Assembly: GCA_035698665.1 (NCBI GenBank)
Contig: DASSBN010000070.1
Coordinates: 1-31,351 of the forward strand
DNA length: 31,351 nucleotides
From: DATEOR01 sp035698665
GTDB taxonomy: Bacteria; Actinomycetota; Thermoleophilia; Gaiellales; Gaiellaceae
Direction: 5' to 3'
The notes under the pieces are model-generated. The model did not search any database. It saw nothing but the letters and a program-made list of their open reading frames with translations, and was not told where the DNA came from. A program made the translations under genes and the position numbers. Shown here in pieces: positions 1 through 7,334 of this stretch (position 1 is the first letter of the stretch; each line of letters begins with the position of its first letter).

Positions 1-1
1 C

Positions 2-1207
2 GTTCTCGGCAGCGTCTACTTCCTGACGCGGCTCGTCCGCCGCGCCTCGCGCGGGGCCTGGAGGAGCACATCGGGTCACCCGCCGCTTCGGGCCGGCCTC
101 GTGCTCGCCTCCGTGCTGATGGCAACCGGGGTTGCCTGGGCCTGGTGGCCGGGGGACCAGTACCGGCCGATCCAGCCGAATGAGCACCTGGGCCTCGATT
201 CCATGGTTCGCCCGACCCAGAACGTCTTCCACCTGACGAGCGCAGCCCCGCCGCCTGTCGCGCCGGCCGCGCCTGCGGCGCCCTCGATCGACCAGGGAGG
301 CCAGTGGATGGTCGTCGTCCTTCCGAACCCCGCCTCCGGCGAGGGCGGAGTCACGCCGCCGACGGACACGCCGACCCAGCCAGGGACGAGGCCCGACTGG
401 CCGTTCTGGTTCGATCCGCCCGCGGCGCCTGAGGAGGGCGACAACCAGGCGCTCGCCGTCAACACGACTGACGGCTCGTCCATCTTCGACTCCGCGCTCG
501 CGCTCGTGTGGGTGACCGACGGCAGCGACGTCGACCAGACGAACCAGGCATGGGCGCTCGCGAGCTGCAACAACTGCCAGACGACCGCGGTTGCCTTCCA
601 GTTCATCGTCGTCATCGGCTACGCGCAAACGATCACGCCGGCGAACACTGCGGTCTCGGTCAACTACATCTGCGCCGAGTGCCTCACCCAGGCGATCGCG
701 CTGCAGAACATCGTCACGCTCCCGTCGATGCCCGACGAGGCGACCCTTGCCGACCTGTCGGCCACGTGGACGCAGCTCGAGCAGCTGAGCTCGAACTTCA
801 ACTTGCTCCCGCTGAACGAGGTGCTCGGGGATCTCGTCGCCGCCCAGTCGCAGATCCTGACGATCCTCGGCGCGCCTGCCCTCCCGCCCGCGACCACGAC
901 GACGGCAGGCGACACGACGACGACCACCGGCGAGTCGACCACGACAGGCGGAGAGACCACGACCTCCGGGACGACTTCGACCGATCAGGGCACGACTTCG
1001 TCGGGTGGAGACACGACCGGGACGACGACGGACGCAGGCACCACGACCGACTCAGGCACCACGACAGACGAAGGCACGACCACGGACTCAGGCAACACGA
1101 CGGACTCAGGCACCACGACGGATTCAGGCACCACGACCGATTCCGGCGCGACCACGGACTCCGGGACGACCACGGACGCGCCCGCCGGCTCGACGACGAC
1201 CCCGTAG
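2..1207 (+). CDS. C-terminal part of a putative peptide zinc metalloprotease-like membrane protein (5' partial)
   Basis: The frame is open from the first bases of the window, so the true start lies upstream. A GTG at 101 is probably only internal. What is visible is a basic juxtamembrane stretch (VYFLTRLVRR), one membrane segment (LVLASVLMATGVAWAWW), the motif YRPIQPNE, and an extracytoplasmic domain containing the paired-cysteine motif ASCNNCQT and later ICAECL. It ends in a Thr/Asp/Ser/Gly-rich tail. The order of VYFLTRLVRR, the membrane segment, WWPGDQYRPIQP, DNQALAVNT and ALVWVTDG resembles the C-terminal half of actinobacterial M50-like 'putative peptide zinc metalloprotease' membrane proteins, recognised from memory of the family. 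The catalytic HExxH half would be outside the window, so the enzyme assignment is inference. The stop lies only 3 nt from the stop of the convergent FAH-family gene. Confidence 0.7.
   Translation, partial: VLGSVYFLTRLVRRASRGAWRSTSGHPPLRAGLVLASVLMATGVAWAWWPGDQYRPIQPNEHLGLDSMVRPTQNVFHLTSAAPPPVAPAAPAAPSIDQGGQWMVVVLPNPASGEGGVTPPTDTPTQPGTRPDWPFWFDPPAAPEEGDNQALAVNTTDGSSIFDSALALVWVTDGSDVDQTNQAWALASCNNCQTTAVAFQFIVVIGYAQTITPANTAVSVNYICAECLTQAIALQNIVTLPSMPDEATLADLSATWTQLEQLSSNFNLLPLNEVLGDLVAAQSQILTILGAPALPPATTTTAGDTTTTTGESTTTGGETTTSGTTSTDQGTTSSGGDTTGTTTDAGTTTDSGTTTDEGTTTDSGNTTDSGTTTDSGTTTDSGATTDSGTTTDAPAGSTTTP
1019..1178 (+). repeat. 18-bp tandem repeat encoding a (G)TTTDSG tail
   Basis: About nine degenerate copies of an 18-bp unit encode hexapeptides of the form TTTDSG, with variants TTTDAG, TTTDEG, NTTDSG and ATTDSG. 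They form the end of the partial membrane protein. It is in frame throughout and has no spacers, so it is a coding microsatellite rather than a CRISPR. Such Thr/Ser/Asp tails are usually disordered and surface exposed, and can be glycosylated. Less regular TTT-rich sequence precedes it from about 890. Confidence 0.85.
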
Positions 1208-1210
1208 CGG

Positions 1211-1852
1211 CTAGCTGCTGACGGGGTTCTCGAGCGTCCCGATCCCCTCGATCTCGATCTCCACGACGTCGCCGTCCGCGAGCGCGACCGGAGGGTTCCG
1301 ATGCACGCCGACGCCCGCGGGCGTTCCGGTGAGGATGAGGTCGCCGGGCAGGAGTGTGAAGACCGACGAGGCGTGCGCGACGAGGCGTGCGACGCCGAAG
1401 ATGAGCTCCGAGGTCGACGAGTCCTGCAGGGTCTCGCCGTTCAGACGCTGCACGATTCGCAGGCCGGAGCCGTCGCCCAGCTCGGCGACCGGAACGACTA
1501 CGGGGAGCAGCGGGCAGAACGTGTCGAACCCCTTGGCGCGGAGCCACTGGCCGTCGCTTCGCTGCAGGTCGCGCGCGGTCACGTCGTTCGCGACGGTGTA
1601 GCCCGCGACGAGGTCGAGCGCCTCCGCCTCGGAGACTCGCCGGCCCTCGGTTCCGATCACGACCGCAAGCTCGGCCTCGGCGTCGACGTGGCTGCTCTCC
1701 GGGGGGAGGACGATGGGATCGCCGGGGCCGGAGAGTGCGTTCGGGAACTTGCCGAAGAGGAGCGGTTGCGACGGGAGCTCGGCGCCCTGCTCGAGCGCGT
1801 GGTCGTGGTAGTTCAGCCCGACGCAGATGATCTTCGGGGAGGCAGCGATCAG
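1211..1852 (-). CDS. Fumarylacetoacetate hydrolase family protein, probable CTG start
   Basis: The 213-residue product is a single FAH catalytic domain. It has the N-terminal motif VGLNYHDHA, the acidic EAELAVVIG strand, AGYTVANDVTARDLQ, LLPGDLILTGTPAGVG and the C-terminal GDVVEIEIEGIGTLENPV. Family members hydrolyse or decarboxylate beta-dicarbonyl compounds such as acylpyruvates or 2-hydroxyhepta-2,4-diene-1,7-dioate with a divalent metal; the substrate here cannot be told. The conserved domain begins about ten codons after 1852, and no ATG, GTG or TTG exists in this frame anywhere near it. The first GTG (1660) would remove the GLNY region. The likely start is CTG at 1852-1850, which overlaps the TGA of the upstream phosphodiesterase as CTGA and is preceded by a G-run plus AAAG. 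Translation is therefore probably coupled. A sequencing error in the seven-G run is the main alternative. Confidence 0.85.
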   Translation of the reverse strand: MIAASPKIICVGLNYHDHALEQGAELPSQPLLFGKFPNALSGPGDPIVLPPESSHVDAEAELAVVIGTEGRRVSEAEALDLVAGYTVANDVTARDLQRSDGQWLRAKGFDTFCPLLPVVVPVAELGDGSGLRIVQRLNGETLQDSSTSELIFGVARLVAHASSVFTLLPGDLILTGTPAGVGVHRNPPVALADGDVVEIEIEGIGTLENPVSS

Positions 1853-3840
1853 CTTTCCCCCCCGTCGAGCTCTGCCCGCCAGCCGGCGAGCACGGCGTGC
1901 ACCTTCGCGGCGCCGATGATGGGCTCGTCGGGAACCTGCAGCCGGTTCGGGTGGAGGATGAAGGGCTGCGTCTGCGGGCCGCCGATCCCGCCGTGGAAGG
2001 AGATGAGCTCCTCGAAGGCGCAGCCTTCGTCGAGCTTCGGATCGTAGAAGCTCCCGACCATGATGTCGGCGACGTGCTCAAAGGAGTCCGTGCGCTCCAG
2101 GTGCTGCGCGGCGGTCGGGGAGAAGCTCGCAAGGGGATCCTCGCCCTCGACGCGCCCGTCGGCGAGGTAGCGCGCGCCCCGGGCGCCGAGGACGACCGCC
2201 CCGTCGCGCGTCGAGCGGACGAGGAGCCAGCCGATGTGCGGGTGCTCGCGCAGCGCCGCGATCAGCTCCGGGTGGCGCTGCTCCATCTCCTCGAGCGTGA
2301 GCCGCCTCGACTCCTCCATGAGGTAGATCAGGCCGAGGTTCCCGGAGCCGAGGACGACGGCCTGCTCGCCGCTCACGTCCTTCTTCGAGCGCTTCTTCTT
2401 CGGCTGTCGCCCGGTGGCCTCGCCGACCGCATGGCCGACCATCGCGTCCTGCTCGTCTCCGCCGACGAGGGCGGTCACCTTGCCCTCGGAGAGCGACCGC
2501 TCGACGAGGTCCGCGAGCCCGTAGCCGTTCCGCTGCAAGAAGGTGGCGCCCTGCGTCTGCCCGTGGTCGGAAAGGACGACGATCTCGTAGGGCCGAGGCG
2601 CGTATCGCCGCGCCCGCTCGATGCGCCCGAACTGCTCGTCGAGCTTGCGGAGGGCCTCCAGCGTGTCGACCCGCTCGAGCCCCGAGTGGTGCGCGACCTC
2701 GTCGTAGCTCGAGAAGGTCGCGTAGATCGCGGGGCGGCCCTTCATCATGTCCGTGAGCACCCCGTAGACGATCAGGTCGCGGACGACCACGCACATCGCC
2801 GCGCGCATGAACGGATAGAGGCCGCCGCGGTGCCCGCGCGGGCGGACGTCGCGCCGGCGCTGCCGGGCCGAGGCGGCGATCTCGAGGACGACTTCCCAGA
2901 CGAAGAGCGCGAGGGCGCGGGTGACGTTGAACCCGTTGGCGAAGAACGCGCGGTAGCCGGGGTTCGCCTTCTTCTCCGCCTCGATCCGGCTGACCGTGAG
3001 GATGACGTGGTCGGCCTCGCCGGAGAGGAGGTTGCCGCGGCTCGCGCCGCCGTTCGTGAGCAGGCCGATCCCGGTCCCACGCCGGCGCTCGATCTCGGCG
3101 CAGTCCGGCGGAGCCGAGCACGTCATGAGGAGGCCCGTCTCCTTCTCGACCCAGCGGAAGGCGGGGATGTCCTCGTTGGAGCCGAGCAGGATCCCGGCCT
3201 GGCTCGCGCCTGTCTGCGAGGAGAGGTCCGGCTCCCATTCGGTCAGCGCGTAATCGTGCTCGGCCAGCCAGCTCGCCATATGGGGCGCGTTGCCGTCCCG
3301 CATCGCGCGGCTCAGAACGGGGAGCGCGAGGCCGTCGATCTCGAGGTAGACGATCCCCGGCTTGTCGGACTCGACGCGCTCGCCGGAACGCCTGGCCAGC
3401 CGCTGGATCACCTTGATCGTGTAAGTGTCGTCGTCGTTCGATCCGACGACGACGTCGAGGATCATCGTCACCGCGGCCGCGACGAGGGCGACCAGGAGCG
3501 CAATCCAGAACGAGTCCAGGTGGATTGCGTTGTCCGCGATCTCGTCGGCCACGATCAGCATCGCCGCGTCGGCGAGAAGCACCAGGAGGAACCCCGCGAT
3601 GAGCGTGAACGGGAGCCTGAGCGCCGCAAGGATGGGGGGAATGACCGCGTTCAGGGCCGCGACGATCGCCGAGACGACCAGCGCTCCCCAGAAACCTTCG
3701 ATGGACGCGCCCGGAACGATCCAGGCCGCTGCCATGAGCGCGAGCGCGGCGAGGATCCAGGTCGTGACCACCCGGATAGGCCGGAAGCGCGGCCTCTCCG
3801 GCTGCCACCTCACCGGCGCCCTGTACTCGGTGGTGGACAC
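1849..3840 (-). CDS. Holin-like membrane domain fused to alkaline-phosphatase-superfamily phosphodiesterase
   Basis: The 663-residue protein starts at GTG 3840, directly abutting the stop of the upstream flippase-like gene. Residues about 25-132 contain four hydrophobic segments of the phage-holin family 4_2/DUF-like type. Residues about 160-600 are an alkaline-phosphatase-superfamily domain related to type I phosphodiesterase/nucleotide pyrophosphatase. Visible metal-site elements are LEIDG (166-170), a likely nucleophile region SSQTGAS (207-213), YDEVAHHSG (379-387) and SDHGQTQ (424-430). A Lys-rich loop (QPKKKRSKK) lies just after residue 460. The membrane part would tether the hydrolase to the cytoplasmic membrane. 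A substrate such as a lipid headgroup or phosphodiester is inferred only. Its immediate neighbour is a polyprenyl/lipid-transporter-like UPF0104 protein, which fits a role in envelope lipid or glycopolymer processing. The holin-like domain is not evidence of a prophage here. Confidence 0.88.
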   Translation of the reverse strand: MSTTEYRAPVRWQPERPRFRPIRVVTTWILAALALMAAAWIVPGASIEGFWGALVVSAIVAALNAVIPPILAALRLPFTLIAGFLLVLLADAAMLIVADEIADNAIHLDSFWIALLVALVAAAVTMILDVVVGSNDDDTYTIKVIQRLARRSGERVESDKPGIVYLEIDGLALPVLSRAMRDGNAPHMASWLAEHDYALTEWEPDLSSQTGASQAGILLGSNEDIPAFRWVEKETGLLMTCSAPPDCAEIERRRGTGIGLLTNGGASRGNLLSGEADHVILTVSRIEAEKKANPGYRAFFANGFNVTRALALFVWEVVLEIAASARQRRRDVRPRGHRGGLYPFMRAAMCVVVRDLIVYGVLTDMMKGRPAIYATFSSYDEVAHHSGLERVDTLEALRKLDEQFGRIERARRYAPRPYEIVVLSDHGQTQGATFLQRNGYGLADLVERSLSEGKVTALVGGDEQDAMVGHAVGEATGRQPKKKRSKKDVSGEQAVVLGSGNLGLIYLMEESRRLTLEEMEQRHPELIAALREHPHIGWLLVRSTRDGAVVLGARGARYLADGRVEGEDPLASFSPTAAQHLERTDSFEHVADIMVGSFYDPKLDEGCAFEELISFHGGIGGPQTQPFILHPNRLQVPDEPIIGAAKVHAVLAGWRAELDGGES

Positions 3841-4998
3841 CTACTCGGCTTCGTCCTCGTCGTGCCGCCGGCGCAGGAAGCCCGTGCCCTTCTCACGCGC
3901 TTCGGCGCGCTTCGCCTCCTTCTTGGCCGCCCGCTGTTCCTTCTGCTCGGCCGCCTTCACCTTTGCGTCCGAGTACGACTGGAGGACGAGTGACTTGCCG
4001 CCCCTCCAGCCGAAGATGGCGACCACGAGAACGAGCGCGAAGAGGACGTTCCAGGCCGTCGTGATGAGCTGCTGCGCGGTCGAGTAGTCGACGGCGAGCG
4101 AGTTGGGAACGTCGCAGCAGGTCGAGAGCGCGAGCGCGTTCGTCGCCTGAGTGATGCCGACCGCGCCGGGGGTCACGGAGACGACGTTGGCGAGCGAGCC
4201 GGACCCCGTCACCCACATGATCGACTCGAAGGTCACGGGGATCGCGAAGGCCGCGAGGAAGATGCCGATCACGGCGAGCTTGCAGAGCCAGGAGAGGAGT
4301 GAGGGCAGAAACGCGCGCGTGAGGTAGCGCTTCGGCTGCGAGAGAATGACGCCGCCCACCTTGGCCTGGGCCCACAGCTTCTTCACCTGGCGCCAGAAGA
4401 GCCGTCCGAGAATGAGTACGAGGAGCACCGCGCCGACGACGATTCCGAGCACGAGCAGCGGGTGATCCTTCTCGTTCCCGAGGTTCTCCGTAAACGAGCC
4501 CGGCACCGACAGGAAGAGGTAGAGGTAGACGAACGTCCCGGCGATCGTGAAGAAGATTTTCTGCACGATGTAGGCGGCGAGCGCACCCGCGAACGTGCAC
4601 GACGGGATGAGCGCGACGAACATGAGCAGCGTCACGAGCGTTCCGATGTTGGCCGGCAGGAAGTTGTTCATCGCGACGCCGACCGCATAGGCGGTGACGA
4701 TCGGCGCCAGGGTGACCTCGTCCCCGTAGGCGGCCTTGAGGATCCCGTAGTAGGAAAGGCCCGCGAGCACGGTCTGGCTGCTCTGGAAGACGAGCGCGGC
4801 GATGATGTAGCCGACCGGGACGGCCTTGATCTGGTCCCAGAGGTCTTTGAGCCAGCCGATGACATCGACGCCGAGGACGTTCAGGAGCGCGATGACGAGT
4901 GCGAGCGCGACCAGCCAGAGCACGACTTTCACAAGCCGTGAGCGGCGCGAGGGGTCGTTGAACGGGAGTGCGGCTGGAGGTTCGGCGGAAGCCGTCAT
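3841..4998 (-). CDS. Lysylphosphatidylglycerol synthase transmembrane (UPF0104/flippase-like) family protein
   Basis: The 385-residue integral membrane protein has about eight hydrophobic helices starting near residue 22 (VKVVLWLVALALVIALLNVL). The family-typical loops AVGVAMNNFLPANIGTLV and VTPGAVGITQATNA are present. It ends in a long charged tail (SYSDAKVKAAEQKEQ onward) likely to be cytosolic. Proteins of this family resemble the membrane half of MprF without the aminoacyltransferase domain, and are thought to move or stabilise lipid-linked substrates; a specific substrate cannot be assigned. It is the first gene of a minus-strand run with the holin/phosphodiesterase fusion (no gap), so the two are probably co-transcribed and functionally linked. 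ATG 4998 is the first good start. Confidence 0.88.
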   Translation of the reverse strand: MTASAEPPAALPFNDPSRRSRLVKVVLWLVALALVIALLNVLGVDVIGWLKDLWDQIKAVPVGYIIAALVFQSSQTVLAGLSYYGILKAAYGDEVTLAPIVTAYAVGVAMNNFLPANIGTLVTLLMFVALIPSCTFAGALAAYIVQKIFFTIAGTFVYLYLFLSVPGSFTENLGNEKDHPLLVLGIVVGAVLLVLILGRLFWRQVKKLWAQAKVGGVILSQPKRYLTRAFLPSLLSWLCKLAVIGIFLAAFAIPVTFESIMWVTGSGSLANVVSVTPGAVGITQATNALALSTCCDVPNSLAVDYSTAQQLITTAWNVLFALVLVVAIFGWRGGKSLVLQSYSDAKVKAAEQKEQRAAKKEAKRAEAREKGTGFLRRRHDEDEAE

Positions 4999-5224
4999 GC
5001 GGGGATGATCCCACGATGGAGGGGCGTCGAGAAACCACGTTCTGCGGGTCGGTCACGCCTCCTGCGAGACCCGCGACCAATGACCTACGCGAACGGGTCG
5101 TGCGGCCGATGAATTCGGCGCGTCAGGGGAGCATCATTTTTCTTGCATCCGCTCTGAGCGGAGCCGTCCGGGTGGCGCGACTGCTGGGGGTGGTCGCGTC
5201 ACCCCAATGCGATAACGGCGGGGC
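4999..5224. other. Intergenic region upstream of the flippase-like operon
   Basis: This 226-bp gap between two minus-strand genes should contain the promoter of the 4998-1211 transcription unit. I see no convincing ORF with a ribosome-binding site. It contains a short T-rich tract around 5137-5143 and a small dyad just after it (CCGCTC/GAGCGG). The T tract lies on the wrong side of the dyad for a minus-strand intrinsic terminator. A dyad at 5221-5245 overlaps the end of the neighbouring lipoprotein gene. Confidence 0.5.
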
Positions 5225-5245
5225 TTACGAGGTTCCGGTAAGCCC
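5221..5245 (-). terminator. Possible hairpin at end of lipoprotein gene
   Basis: GGGCTTAC (5221-5228) and GTAAGCCC (5238-5245) form a perfect 8-bp inverted repeat with a 9-nt loop. It spans the TAA stop of the lipoprotein gene. There is no U tract on the downstream side in the minus orientation, so it may be a weak or factor-assisted terminator or simply an mRNA 3' stabiliser. Confidence 0.35.
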
Positions 5246-5785
5246 TGCGCAGGAATCGGCCTGCGCGAATGCGTCCTCGAGCTCGCCCTGAGCGTCGATG
5301 TCCTGGAGCTTCTCGGAGGTGGCCGAGACCTGGTTTCCCATCTCGACCAGGTTGTTGCCGATCGCGGTGGCCGCAGCGACCGCACCGGCGGTGCCGGAGG
5401 CGTTGTCCATCGCCTCCGTGATCTTCTGCAGGCTCGCCTCGAGGTTCGTCGCCAGCTCATCCATCGCAGCCTTCGCCTGCTGACCGCTCGCGGTATCCGG
5501 CCGGCCCAGGCCCTTCAGGTCGTCGGCGAGCGTCTGCGTCGCGGTCTTGATCTGGTCGCCGGCGGTCTTGATCCCTTCTTCGGACGGATTGCTCCCCACC
5601 GCCTGCCCGGCACTCTGGATCGAGCTCTGCCAGTCGTTGAAGGCCGCGCAGACGCTGTCCGCCCAGGTGTCCACCGCTGTGGCCGAGCTCTCGGTCGCGG
5701 TGCCGCCCGAGCTGGCGTTGTCTCCGCCGCAGCCGGCCGCGACAATCGCGGCGGCAAGGACGAGAACGGCGAGCAGCGCGCGCAT
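5225..5785 (-). CDS. Secreted lipoprotein of unknown function, alpha-helical
   Basis: The 186-residue protein has a clear type II signal peptide (MRALLAVLVLAAAIVAAGC). The lipobox AAGC places the lipidated cysteine at residue 19, followed by a Gly/Ser/Thr linker. The mature part is low in aromatics and rich in Ala, Gln, Asp and Thr, and looks helical. It begins with DTWADSVCAAFNDWQ and ends with FAQADSCAGL, so two cysteines near the ends of the domain could form a disulphide. Similar small helical lipoproteins of unknown function are common in actinobacteria. ATG 5785 is chosen because it immediately precedes the signal peptide. The gene starts 10 nt after the stop of the sensor ATPase gene on the same strand, so co-transcription is likely. 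Confidence 0.85.
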   Translation of the reverse strand: MRALLAVLVLAAAIVAAGCGGDNASSGGTATESSATAVDTWADSVCAAFNDWQSSIQSAGQAVGSNPSEEGIKTAGDQIKTATQTLADDLKGLGRPDTASGQQAKAAMDELATNLEASLQKITEAMDNASGTAGAVAAATAIGNNLVEMGNQVSATSEKLQDIDAQGELEDAFAQADSCAGLTGTS

Positions 5786-5795
5786 GCCGAGGATG

Positions 5796-6770
5796 CTAGC
5801 GGGATCCCGCCATGTGGATGCGGACGACGTTTCCATCCTCGAACGTCCGCACCTGCACCAGGTCGCAGAGCTGGTTCGCCAGCCAGAGCCCACGCCCGCC
5901 CGGCTTGTCCAGCACAGGCTGCAGCCTCCCGGCGAGCGGCATCTCGATGCGTCCTCGGTCCTCGATCTGGCAGAGCAGGACGCCGTCTTCGGTCCACATC
6001 CGGAGGACGCCCGAGCCTCCACCGTGGCGGATGCTGTTCGTGGCGATCTCGTTCGCCGCGAGGACGAGGTTCTCGGCCCGTGGCCCGACGAGCCCCGCCT
6101 TCTCCGCCCACCGGGCGACGAGCTCCCGCACCTCGGCCAGCGAGTCGCCGTCGAAGACCAGCTCCTCTGCGCGGACAGGCGGGTCGCCGAGCTCATCGGC
6201 GAAGGGCGCGGCGATAGCGTCGATGCCGCGATAGCTCCCGCTGTCTCGGAACGACTCGAGGTCAGAGACGAAGGGGTGGGTCCGCTCCGCCTCCTCGACG
6301 ACCTTCGGGTCGAGCGCCGAGACGTCGTACGGGCAGAGGAGCCGGAAGGACGGCGTGTCGGCGAAGGCGAGGTTGAGGAGCGACTCGTGCCGATGGCACT
6401 CGGCGAGCTCCGGATCGCTTCGCCCGGGCCAGATCGGCTCGCCGATCCCACGGATCGGCTGCTGCCCACCGGCGCCGAACTCATCGACGAACTCGCGCCA
6501 GGCCGCGATGATTCGCGCCGGGTTCGCGCCGATCCCCGCCATGTCGGCGAAGAGCACGCGCTCGGCGTCCTCGCCCAGCGCCTCTTTCAGGCGCTCGATC
6601 TTCTCGGCGGAGAGAACGACGAAGACCGGCTCTCCGTTTTCGGTGCCGGCCCGAATGAACCGGAGCATTCCACGGAGGAACTCTTCCGAGTCCCGGTAGA
6701 GGAAGGCCTCGTGGACGAAAGCCTGATCCTGGTGGCTGGGAGCGACAGTCATCAGTTCGGCGAGTCCCAT
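5796..6770 (-). CDS. MEDS-domain sensor with anti-sigma-factor-type HATPase (RsbW/histidine-kinase-like)
   Basis: The 324-residue product has an N-terminal MEDS (DcmR-type sensory) domain, roughly residues 10-165. Typical elements are HEAFLYRDSEEFLRGMLRFI, VFVVLSAEKIERL and LLCPYDVSAL. A C-terminal HATPase_c_2 domain (about 190-320) has the N box NEIATNSIRHGGG and the G boxes EDRGR and KPGGRGLWLANQL. There is no dimerisation domain or phospho-acceptor His box between them, so it resembles anti-sigma/anti-anti-sigma regulatory kinases (RsbW/SpoIIAB-like) more than a true two-component kinase. It probably senses a ligand through MEDS and phosphorylates or binds an STAS partner that is not in this window. 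ATG 6770 is taken as the start; an ATG six codons later (6752) is possible. No strong ribosome-binding site distinguishes them. Confidence 0.85.
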   Translation of the reverse strand: MGLAELMTVAPSHQDQAFVHEAFLYRDSEEFLRGMLRFIRAGTENGEPVFVVLSAEKIERLKEALGEDAERVLFADMAGIGANPARIIAAWREFVDEFGAGGQQPIRGIGEPIWPGRSDPELAECHRHESLLNLAFADTPSFRLLCPYDVSALDPKVVEEAERTHPFVSDLESFRDSGSYRGIDAIAAPFADELGDPPVRAEELVFDGDSLAEVRELVARWAEKAGLVGPRAENLVLAANEIATNSIRHGGGSGVLRMWTEDGVLLCQIEDRGRIEMPLAGRLQPVLDKPGGRGLWLANQLCDLVQVRTFEDGNVVRIHMAGSR

Positions 6771-6779
6771 GAGGTCGGC

Positions 6780-6834
6780 CGGCCCGCCGCCCTGTGGTTC
6801 CCTATTGGTGCCAGGGTTCCCCAGCTTTCGGGGG
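6780..6834 (-). ncRNA. Possible structured leader upstream of the MEDS sensor gene
   Basis: On the minus strand this short gap can fold into two adjacent hairpins. One is CCCC(C)-GAAAGCT-GGGG (6834-6819). The other is a CCCTG/CAGGG stem (6816-6812 with 6794-6790) enclosing a 17-nt loop. GGGAACC occurs twice, once after the first stem and once in the loop. I do not recognise a known riboswitch class. It may be an mRNA leader, or merely the 3' end hairpin of the upstream lipoprotein transcript, whose stop it adjoins. Confidence 0.25.
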
Positions 6835-7323
6835 CTAAAACTGTGCCCACTGCTCGCGGGAGAGCGTAAAGCCGTGGCTGTCCTCGTTGGTGCAGTCGAG
6901 GCCCGTCGGCTTGGAGACGCAGAGGAAGCCGTTCCGCTGCCAGGCCTCCCCGTACTCGAGGACCGGTGCGGATTGGACGTACGCGGTGTCTCCCGCGCAG
7001 CGCGGCTGCGACGAGCCGAGCCGCTCCATCTCCATGCCGGTCCAGTCGAGCTCGCACTGACCGTCCGGCTCGGGCTCGAGCCCGCTGAGGATGTCGCAGA
7101 CGAGCACGTCCTCGCCCTCGGTGCAGCCAATGTTCTTCGACGGCGTCTGGAATGTGGGCCCCGTGAGGGCGACCTCGCTCGTCTTGACCGTCAGGACAGG
7201 CTCCGCCTCGACCGTCTCGGTGTGGGTCGGCGTGTCCGTGCCGATGACCGTGGCGGCTTCGTTTTCTCCGCCGCAGGCGGCGAGACCGAGAACGAGACCC
7301 AGGAGGAGAGCCAGCCGACCCAC
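6835..7323 (-). CDS. Secreted lipoprotein of unknown function, Cys- and Trp-containing
   Basis: The 162-residue protein starts at GTG 7323 and has a lipoprotein signal (VGRLALLLGLVLGLAAC) with the lipidated Cys at residue 17. A Thr/Glu-rich linker (TDTPTHTETVEAEPV) follows. The mature domain contains FQTPSKNIGC, VLVCDI, GQCELDW, QPRC, FLCVSKPTGLDC and the C-terminal SREQWAQF. Six cysteines after the lipidated one suggest disulphide bonding outside the cytoplasm. The pattern 'TPSxNIxC...C.i' is recurrent in actinobacterial secreted proteins whose function is unknown to me. It begins 12 nt downstream of the rsgA stop, so it is probably transcribed with rsgA. Confidence 0.82.
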   Translation of the reverse strand: MGRLALLLGLVLGLAACGGENEAATVIGTDTPTHTETVEAEPVLTVKTSEVALTGPTFQTPSKNIGCTEGEDVLVCDILSGLEPEPDGQCELDWTGMEMERLGSSQPRCAGDTAYVQSAPVLEYGEAWQRNGFLCVSKPTGLDCTNEDSHGFTLSREQWAQF

Positions 7324-7334
7324 GCCAGGGCAGC

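Noticed and set aside
1019..1178. CRISPR array
   Set aside because: The repeat units are contiguous, in frame and code for a protein tail; there are no spacers.
1850..1863. Programmed -1 frameshift at the seven-G run fusing phosphodiesterase and FAH
   Set aside because: The frame relation fits -1, but the run does not form a canonical slippery heptamer in the zero frame, and the CTGA overlap recurs at xseA/xseB without such a run.
798..2132. A long minus-strand frame overlapping FAH and the repeat gene
   Set aside because: Arg/Ser/Pro-rich shadow; the FAH domain is in another frame of the same strand.
3400..3840. Prophage or lysis module because of the holin-like domain
   Set aside because: The domain is fused to a metabolic-type hydrolase and no phage genes are nearby.
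1897..3993. A 698-codon open frame on the plus strand opposite the phosphodiesterase
   Set aside because: It is an antisense shadow from high GC3: composition is Arg/Asp/Glu/Val-rich without motifs, and the minus strand encodes recognisable domains.
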